From Gordonibacter faecis (GTDB lineage Bacteria; Actinomycetota; Coriobacteriia; Coriobacteriales; Eggerthellaceae): DNA of 64,000 bases. The DNA is taken from positions 1 to 64,000 of the forward strand of contig NZ_JASJEU010000012.1 in NCBI RefSeq assembly GCF_030077735.1, given 5' to 3'. Numbering within the stretch: the stretch's first letter is position 1; every line of letters starts with the position of its first letter. The notes under the pieces were generated by a model that saw only the letters and a list, made by a program, of their open reading frames with translations, did not search any database and was not told the origin of the DNA. The translations under genes and the position numbers were made by a program. Shown here piece after piece: positions 58,740 through 64,000 of this stretch.

Positions 58740-60464
58740 CTACCGGCTCTCGGGGAGGTCGTCTTCTTCCCAGGGGGTTTGGATGGGGGCGCTGTGTTTG
58801 CCGGAGTGGGGGGCCTCGTGGGTGCCCCATTTGGCGTGTACTTGGGCGCGGCGTTCGCGTTCGGCGCGGGCTTCGCTCGGGCGCAGGTGACGACCAACGC
58901 CGGGCTCGGCTGCGGCGGCAACTTCGGCCTTATCCTGTCGCGCCAACTCTATGCGAATGCGAGCGTATTCCCAGATCAGCAGCACAAGCAGAATGCACAT
59001 CACAATGAGGTAGCCAATGACCGCGCCCGGCAGCCCGGTGAAGTTCACCAGCAGAATGGGCACAAACAGCGCGAACCCAAACGTAATAATGTAGAGCGTG
59101 GTCACGGCCTTCTGGCGCCGCAGTACGGTGATGACTTGGTACAAGAAGTCGATTGCCGCCGTCACGCCACCGGCCGCCAGCATGATGTAGCACAGCCCGC
59201 GGAATTGCTCGAAGTCCACGCCGTACAAGAAGCCCATCACGGGAATGCCAATCCACGCCATCATGAGCGCGGTCGCGGCGGTCACTCCCACAACCACCAG
59301 CATAATCACAACGATGATCAGGTCAAACCGCTTGCGTTTCTCCGGGTCGGCCCACACGTTCGCCATCTTCACCAAAAGCGGCTTGTAAATGAACCCGACC
59401 GTCAGCAGAATGCCCTGCGCCGGGAAATACAGCGCGTTGAAGTACAGCTGGTTGTCGTACGAGAGCACACCCTCCATGACGAACTTCGGCATGTTATCAA
59501 TGAACGCGTACAAAAACAGCGCGATGAACAGGGGAAAGCACTGGCGGAACAACCCACCCACGCTGCCTGCGCTCCAGCGGCGAGACTTCGGCGTCTCAAA
59601 AAGCGATAACGGAAACGTCAGTAGCACAAACGACGCGGCCGCCGCTGTGGCCATGGCGATGCACGCAACCGACAGGTTCCGCGTGATCAGTAGCACCAGC
59701 GAAAACACCACCAGCACCAGCACCGAGCGGAACGCCTGCGAGATGCCCGCCAGGTACAACTTGTCCTTCTGTTGGAGGCGTCCCTCGTACACGTCGGCCA
59801 AGCCGTCTATCATCTTGTACAGATACACGCCCAAACTGATGGTGAACATGTCGGTTTCGTACCCGCGCACGAGGCAATACCCCACGCCCACCAGCACCAT
59901 AATGGCGCAGGTGATCCAGCGGTTCATCTGGTAATCCGAGAACGAATGCGCCTCGTCCACGTCCGACACCTGGAACGTGCGCACGCCGTAGTTCGCCACA
60001 ATCATCAGCAGCATGCCGGTGACGAACGCCAGCGAGAACATGCCCGCTTGCTCGACACCCACCAGTTGCGTCACCACCACGGTAAGGATGGGGAACACCA
60101 TGCCCCAGGCAGCGAAGCCGATGGTGTTCCACACGTAGTCGCGCGAGGTGCGGTGCGCGGCGTACTCGGCCTCTTGGCTGGCCAGCGAGCCTTCGGATAC
60201 GGCTCCCAGCAGGCGGTTCCACCAGCCGTTCACGGTGCGGGTGATGAAGTTGGGCTTGCGGGGTGGCTTTCCGCTGGCGCGTTGCTCGCGTTCGCGTGCG
60301 GCGGCACCCAAAAACGGCGTGGTATCGGAAGGCGAGAACGTAGGGGCGCTGGCGGGCGCGTCATCTGCGGATGTATCCGCAGGCCGCGCATGGCGTGCGA
60401 CGGTGCGCTCCTTCTCAGGTGCGTTCTCGGCCGGGGTGGTGGAGTCCTTCGCAAGGTGTTTCAT
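58740..60464 (-). CDS. Polysaccharide/lipid flippase, MOP superfamily
   Basis: A 574-residue membrane protein with about 14 hydrophobic segments (from WNTIGFAAWGMVFPILTVVV to CILLVLLIWEYARI), the Wzx/MurJ-type oligosaccharide flippase layout. Unusual are about 110 residues of charged, Ala/Pro-rich cytoplasmic N-terminus and about 65 of basic C-terminus. It probably moves a lipid-linked glycan across the membrane; the glycosyltransferases are not in this window. Monocistronic. Confidence 0.85.
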   Translation of the reverse strand: MKHLAKDSTTPAENAPEKERTVARHARPADTSADDAPASAPTFSPSDTTPFLGAAAREREQRASGKPPRKPNFITRTVNGWWNRLLGAVSEGSLASQEAEYAAHRTSRDYVWNTIGFAAWGMVFPILTVVVTQLVGVEQAGMFSLAFVTGMLLMIVANYGVRTFQVSDVDEAHSFSDYQMNRWITCAIMVLVGVGYCLVRGYETDMFTISLGVYLYKMIDGLADVYEGRLQQKDKLYLAGISQAFRSVLVLVVFSLVLLITRNLSVACIAMATAAAASFVLLTFPLSLFETPKSRRWSAGSVGGLFRQCFPLFIALFLYAFIDNMPKFVMEGVLSYDNQLYFNALYFPAQGILLTVGFIYKPLLVKMANVWADPEKRKRFDLIIVVIMLVVVGVTAATALMMAWIGIPVMGFLYGVDFEQFRGLCYIMLAAGGVTAAIDFLYQVITVLRRQKAVTTLYIITFGFALFVPILLVNFTGLPGAVIGYLIVMCILLVLLIWEYARIRIELARQDKAEVAAAAEPGVGRHLRPSEARAERERRAQVHAKWGTHEAPHSGKHSAPIQTPWEEDDLPESR

Positions 60465-60673
60465 AGCCCCGATTATAGTTCATCGTTTGCCCGAATGCCG
60501 ATTTCCATACCAGCATCAAACGCTGTGGAAAACGCCAGGGGGATGCGGCATTGCGTTCGGCGTCGGCGGCGGCGTCTGCGGGCATTTGCCGACGACGGGC
60601 GCGGTGCGCCATGTTCGCGAACGGACGAGCGGTATACTGGCGAAACACACTTATTACCAGTGGGAGAATGCTC

Positions 60674-61702
60674 ATGAAAGAAGTTTTGTGGCACGGCCGC
60701 GGCGGCCAGGGCGCGTTCACGGCGGCGCGGCTGCTGGGCGCGGCGGCATCGCTTGCCGACGGCCGGCACGCGCTGGCGTTTCCATCGTTTGGCCCCGAGC
60801 GGCGCGGCGCGCCCATGCGCGCATTTACGAAGATGTCGGACGCGCCCATCGGCGACCGCAGCGCCGTCGCGCAGGCCGATTACGTGGTGTATCTCGACGA
60901 CACGCTGCTGGGCGAGGGCTGGGAGTGCGAACTGAAACCCGGCGGCATCGTGCTGGTGAACAGCGTGCGCACGTTCGACGACCCGCGCATCGTGGCGCTG
61001 GATGCCGACGGCATCTCGGCCGCCGTGCTGGGCCGCCCCATTCCGAACACCGCCCTGCTTGGCGCCCTGGCCACGCTCTGTGACCAGGTGAATGCCGAGG
61101 ACGTAAAAGAAGCCATCCGCCAATACATGCCCGAGAAACTGCACGCGAAGAATATCGTCATCATTGATGCAGCGATGGAAGCCGCCGCTTGTCAGCCCCA
61201 AAAGAGCGCGCAGCACCCCGGTTGTCATCCTGAGCGGAGCGCGCAGCGCGGAGTCGAAGGATCCCGTGCGGCGACAGCCGTAGCACTTACTGTTGACACC
61301 GCGGGGGATCCTTCGACTGCGCACCTTCGGTGCTCCGCTCAGGATGACAGTGGTGCGGCCGCCGGTCGTCCCGCGCACATTCCCACGTTGCGTTCAGGAA
61401 CTCTCGACCCAAGTGCTTTCGCGCACTCTACCTGCTTTGAGGCGGGTTACCTTGTGGCGAAGAACGCAGGCTGGCGCAACAAGCGCCCCGTTATTGACTC
61501 GGCTGCGTGCACCGGGTGCCTTCAGTGCTATATGCATTGCCCAGATGGCACGGTGTATAAGGTTGCCGAACCCGCGCGTGGTGGCGCTCCCGTAGCCATT
61601 GATCTGGACTTCTGCAAGGGATGCGGGGTGTGTGCGAAGGTGTGTGCCTTCGGCGCAATCGCCATGGTGCCCGAGCGTGACGAAAGTGAGGCGAGTGCCT
61701 AA
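60674..61702 (+). CDS. 2-Oxoacid:ferredoxin oxidoreductase, fused gamma and delta (ferredoxin) subunit
   Basis: A 342-residue protein. The gamma domain spans about 1-182: LWHGRGGQGAFTAARLLGAA and FPSFGPERRGAPMRAFTKMS are signatures. Residues about 184-225 are encoded by palindromic repeat R3 (CHPERSAQRGVEGSR... peptide). The delta domain at about 262-342 has two 4Fe-4S motifs, CTGCLQCYMHC and CKGCGVCAKVC. ATG 60674 follows GGGAG. The stop overlaps the alpha ATG by one base (TAATG). The repeat linker does not break the frame, so the gene is likely functional. Confidence 0.9.
   Translation: MKEVLWHGRGGQGAFTAARLLGAAASLADGRHALAFPSFGPERRGAPMRAFTKMSDAPIGDRSAVAQADYVVYLDDTLLGEGWECELKPGGIVLVNSVRTFDDPRIVALDADGISAAVLGRPIPNTALLGALATLCDQVNAEDVKEAIRQYMPEKLHAKNIVIIDAAMEAAACQPQKSAQHPGCHPERSAQRGVEGSRAATAVALTVDTAGDPSTAHLRCSAQDDSGAAAGRPAHIPTLRSGTLDPSAFAHSTCFEAGYLVAKNAGWRNKRPVIDSAACTGCLQCYMHCPDGTVYKVAEPARGGAPVAIDLDFCKGCGVCAKVCAFGAIAMVPERDESEASA
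61224..61348. repeat. GTCATCCTGAGCGGAG-type palindromic repeat, copy R3, inside coding sequence
   Basis: A 125-base full unit of the R1/R2 family, in frame within the gamma-delta fusion gene. It has the same outer arms and GGATCC core. It codes a low-complexity linker exactly between the two domains. Confidence 0.88.
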
Positions 61703-62982
61703 TGAAACGGTTTCTCTCCGGCGACGAAGCGCTTGCTGAGGGTGTGCGACTGGCGCGTCCGCAGGTCATCTCCGCGTATCCCATCACGCCGCAGACGGTG
61801 GTTGTTGAGCGCCTGAGCGAAATGGTGGAATCCGGCGAGCTGGCCGCCGAATACGTGCACGTGGAATCCGAGCACTCGGCGCTCTCGTGCGCCATCGGCG
61901 CGTCGGCCACGGGCGCGCGCACATTCACGGCCACGTCGAGCCAGGGCCTGCTCTACATGGCCGAGTGCCTCACGTACGCGTCGGGCGGTCGATACCCCAT
62001 CGTCATGATGAACGCGAACCGCTCCACCGCGCTGCCGTGGAACATCTACGGCGACCAGCGCGACTCGCTGGCGCTGCTCGACCACGGCTGGATTCAGGTG
62101 TACGCCGAGAACAACCAAGAAGCGCTTGACCTGGCGTTGATGGCCTACGCGGTGGCCGAGGACGCGCGCGTGCGCACGCCGGTGATGGTGAACCTCGATG
62201 GCTTCGCGCTCACGCACACCTACGAGACGGTGGACGTGCCCACGTCCGCGCAGGCCGACGCGTTCCTGCCGCCCTACGACGGCGCAGGCAATCGCTTCGA
62301 CTTCGAGCACCCCGTGAACATCGGGTTCTCGGCCGGGCCGGAGTACAACCGCTACTTCAAGTACTGGGAGCACCGCGACATGCTGGACGCGCCCGGCGTG
62401 ATTGACGAAGTGGAGGCGCGCTTCGCCGAGGTGTTCGGCCGTGCGTATCCCGGCATGATTGAATGCGTGAACTGCGAAGATGCCAATGTGGTGCTGGTAA
62501 CGCTGGGTTCGGCCGCGGGCCTTGTGCGTGGCGTGGTGGCGAAGCTGCGCGAACAGGGCGTGCGTGCCGGCATGCTGCGCATCCGCTACCTGCGCCCCAT
62601 GCCGAGCGCCCTCATCGCCGAGGCACTGCGCGGCGTGCGTGCGGTCGGCGTGCTGGAAAAGGACATCTCGTTCGGCGCCGAGGGTACCGTGTTCACAAAC
62701 GTGAACTCCGCCCTCCATCAGGCTGGCGTGACGAGTCCCACCTACAACTTCATAGGCGGCCTCGGCGGCGACGATATCTCAGAAGCCCAGGTCATCGGCA
62801 TGTTTAAGGTTCTGCTAGACGCTTCTGAAGGCACCATCGACCTCCCCCGCGTAAGCTTCCTCGGCATAGACTCCCCAGTCGATGCCGCCGCCCCCTCTTG
62901 TCATCCTGAGCGGAGCGCGCAGCGCGAAGTCGAAGGATCCCGTTCGGCGTCAGCCACCGCCGCCCCGAAGGAGGCGAACTAG
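61702..62982 (+). CDS. 2-Oxoacid:ferredoxin oxidoreductase, alpha subunit
   Basis: A 426-residue alpha subunit of the pyruvate/2-ketoisovalerate type. SAYPITPQTVVVERLSEM is the conserved PITP substrate site, followed by VHVESEHSALSCAIGASATG and TFTATSSQGLLYMAE. The size (about 400 residues, alpha separate from beta) fits POR/VOR rather than the ~600-residue indolepyruvate enzyme. The last 27 residues come from a half repeat (CHPERSAQREVEGSR), an added tail. Start ATG overlaps the preceding TAA. Confidence 0.92.
   Translation: MKRFLSGDEALAEGVRLARPQVISAYPITPQTVVVERLSEMVESGELAAEYVHVESEHSALSCAIGASATGARTFTATSSQGLLYMAECLTYASGGRYPIVMMNANRSTALPWNIYGDQRDSLALLDHGWIQVYAENNQEALDLALMAYAVAEDARVRTPVMVNLDGFALTHTYETVDVPTSAQADAFLPPYDGAGNRFDFEHPVNIGFSAGPEYNRYFKYWEHRDMLDAPGVIDEVEARFAEVFGRAYPGMIECVNCEDANVVLVTLGSAAGLVRGVVAKLREQGVRAGMLRIRYLRPMPSALIAEALRGVRAVGVLEKDISFGAEGTVFTNVNSALHQAGVTSPTYNFIGGLGGDDISEAQVIGMFKVLLDASEGTIDLPRVSFLGIDSPVDAAAPSCHPERSAQREVEGSRSASATAAPKEAN
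62900..62956 (+). repeat. Half unit of the palindromic repeat at the end of the alpha gene
   Basis: The left half of the R family (GTCATCCTGAGCGGAGCGCG then AAGTCGAAGGATCCCG). The closing arm is missing, and the gene ends about 26 bases later. It encodes the same CHPERSAQR-VEGSR peptide as in R3, in the same frame. Confidence 0.87.
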
Positions 62983-62984
62983 CC

Positions 62985-63905
62985 ATGCCAGTGAACGCTA
63001 AAACCATCTCCGACGACGAGTTCTTCTTCGGCCACAAAGCCTGCGCGGGTTGCGGCGGATCGCTCGCCGTGCGCGCCGCGCTCAAGGTGCTCGGGCCGAA
63101 CGCCGTGGCCGCGCTGCCTGCGGGCTGCATGAGCGCTGTCGGGTTCAACTTCCCGCAGCTCGCGTTCGCCAACAACGCCATGATCACGCCTTTTGCGGCT
63201 ACAGCCAGCGTGCTCACCGGCATTGAGGCCGGCCTGCGCGCGCAGGGCAAAAAGCCCGACGACTGCACGGTGGTGGGCTTCGCTGGCGACGGCGGCACGG
63301 CCGACATCGGGCTGCAGGCGCTCTCCGGCGCCATCGACCGCAACGACGACGTGCTCTACATTTGCTACGACAACGAGGCGTACATGAACACGGGCATCCA
63401 AAAAAGCTCGCTCACCCCGTTCGGCGCCAAAACCACCACTACGCCGGCTGGCGCGAACGCCCACGGCTGCCTCACACAGAAGAAGAACCTGTTCGAAATC
63501 GTGGCCGCGCACGGCATTCCCTACGCTGCCACGGCCAGCGTCGGCTACTTGAACGACTTCATCCGCAAAGTGGAGCGCGCCCGCGACATCCGCGGCACGC
63601 GCTACCTTCATGTGATTGCCCCGTGCCCGACTGGCTGGGGCTGCGATGTGGACGAGACGGTGGACATCGCCAAGGACATCGTGGACACGGGCCTGTGGTA
63701 CTTGGCCGAATACGAGGGCGAGCAGCTGTGCGGCCAGCCCGGCGGCCGGTTCAAGCTCAACCGCAACCCGCGCGAGTTCGCCAGCGTCGAGGCCTACCTG
63801 CGCCGCCAAGGCCGCTTCAAGTCTCTCACCAACGAGGAAATAGTCCAGGTAGAAGCCGGCCGCAACGCCACCTGGGAAACCATCCGCCGCACGTGGATTG
63901 TGTAA
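62985..63905 (+). CDS. 2-Oxoacid:ferredoxin oxidoreductase, beta (TPP-binding) subunit
   Basis: A 306-residue subunit binding thiamine diphosphate. KACAGCGGSLAVRAALKVLG supplies cluster-ligand cysteines, and GFAGDGGTADIGLQALSGAI and YICYDNEAYMNTGIQKS form the GDG-(N)-N TPP motif. HVIAPCPTGWGCD follows. ATG 62985 is two bases after the alpha stop. With the previous two genes this makes a complete heteromeric enzyme converting a 2-oxoacid and CoA to acyl-CoA, CO2 and reduced ferredoxin. Which 2-oxoacid is open. Confidence 0.93.
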   Translation: MPVNAKTISDDEFFFGHKACAGCGGSLAVRAALKVLGPNAVAALPAGCMSAVGFNFPQLAFANNAMITPFAATASVLTGIEAGLRAQGKKPDDCTVVGFAGDGGTADIGLQALSGAIDRNDDVLYICYDNEAYMNTGIQKSSLTPFGAKTTTTPAGANAHGCLTQKKNLFEIVAAHGIPYAATASVGYLNDFIRKVERARDIRGTRYLHVIAPCPTGWGCDVDETVDIAKDIVDTGLWYLAEYEGEQLCGQPGGRFKLNRNPREFASVEAYLRRQGRFKSLTNEEIVQVEAGRNATWETIRRTWIV

Positions 63906-63907
63906 GC

Positions 63908-64000
63908 ATGAACGGCTCTTTCGCCCCCTTTGTCGCGCCGGCACCGATGCTAAGCGTTCCAACGTTGGTGCCGGCGGCAACCGAGCTGGTGGCGAAGAGC
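63908..64000 (+). CDS. Possible start of a further gene, cut by the window edge
   Basis: An ATG at 63908, three bases after the beta-subunit stop, opens a frame (MNGSFAPFVAPAPMLSVPTL) that runs to the window end. No ribosome site is seen. CCGGCACC/GGTGCCGG arms within it could be a hairpin terminator instead. Product unknown. Confidence 0.3.
   Translation, partial: MNGSFAPFVAPAPMLSVPTLVPAATELVAKS

Noticed and set aside
60674..63905. Indolepyruvate:ferredoxin oxidoreductase (iorAB)
   Set aside because: IorA is about 600 residues with TPP domain and ferredoxin fused; here alpha, beta and gamma-delta are separate as in pyruvate/isovalerate enzymes.

Overview
The window is high-GC DNA from an anaerobic actinobacterium, most likely class Coriobacteriia, family Eggerthellaceae. 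I infer this from a TAT-exported fumarate-reductase-like flavoprotein divergent from a multi-membrane-segment LuxR regulator, ferredoxin-linked 2-oxoacid oxidoreductase, rubrerythrin, and the codon and GC character. No rRNA gene or intact tRNA is present to settle it. Four perfect copies of the 16-bp ParB site parS (37993, 38859, 38894, 55146) suggest the right half lies near the chromosomal origin.

Layout. 1-0.65 kb: start of an IS110 transposase with its non-coding end, abutting a palindrome-rich repeat. 0.66-2.2 kb: SpoU methyltransferase and cysteine hydrolase. About 2.5-8.1 kb: a lower-GC Firmicutes-type tetracycline-resistance element with tet(W) and its leader, an XRE-membrane protein, an oriT-like region, mobC without a relaxase, and a large serine recombinase. 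8.1-9.9 kb: an AAA/DUF4143 ATPase between two exact 23-bp-period arrays. 9.9-24.4 kb: iron transporter, mazG, a GGDEF/EAL gene behind a 10-G tract, small alarmone synthetase, GH30 hydrolase, TDT transporter with divergent LysR, aldo/keto reductase, lipoprotein, L,D-transpeptidase and a DUF2975/XRE pair. 24.6-26.5 kb: a divergent Panacea / RelA-SpoT pair. 26.6-33.7 kb: anion permease, ilvE, cimA, yerC-like regulator, NlpC/P60 protein and two small redox/hydrolase genes. 33.8-39.9 kb: flavoprotein/LuxR pair, NUDIX, sirtuin, Hsp20 with a CIRCE site. 40-46 kb: XRE genes, phosphoesterase, S41 protein, carbonic anhydrase, a repeat-bounded cassette, rubrerythrin and a Phd/ParE pair. 46-54 kb: M18 aminopeptidase, HipBA, SNF transporter, XRE/membrane pair, guaB. 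54-64 kb: LysR, phenylacetate-CoA ligase, a LysR effector domain without HTH, a second AAA/DUF4143 ATPase with a palindrome array, a flippase and a three-gene 2-oxoacid:ferredoxin oxidoreductase.

Functional links. cimA and ilvE are the two ends of a branched-chain amino-acid route. The 2-oxoacid:ferredoxin oxidoreductase makes acyl-CoA from 2-oxoacids, and the nearby ligase-type enzyme interconverts an (aryl)acid and its CoA ester. Growth control is dense: two RelA/SpoT-domain proteins plus three toxin-antitoxin-type loci (Panacea/RSH, Phd/ParE, HipBA).

Repeats are the most striking part of the window. There is a MITE-like family with AAAAGTGTGACGCGCT ends (five copies), a GTCATCCTGAGCGGAG palindrome family that also sits inside coding sequence, and gene-specific iteron-like arrays at both DUF4143 ATPases. 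An orphan array of the second type lies at 21.1 kb.
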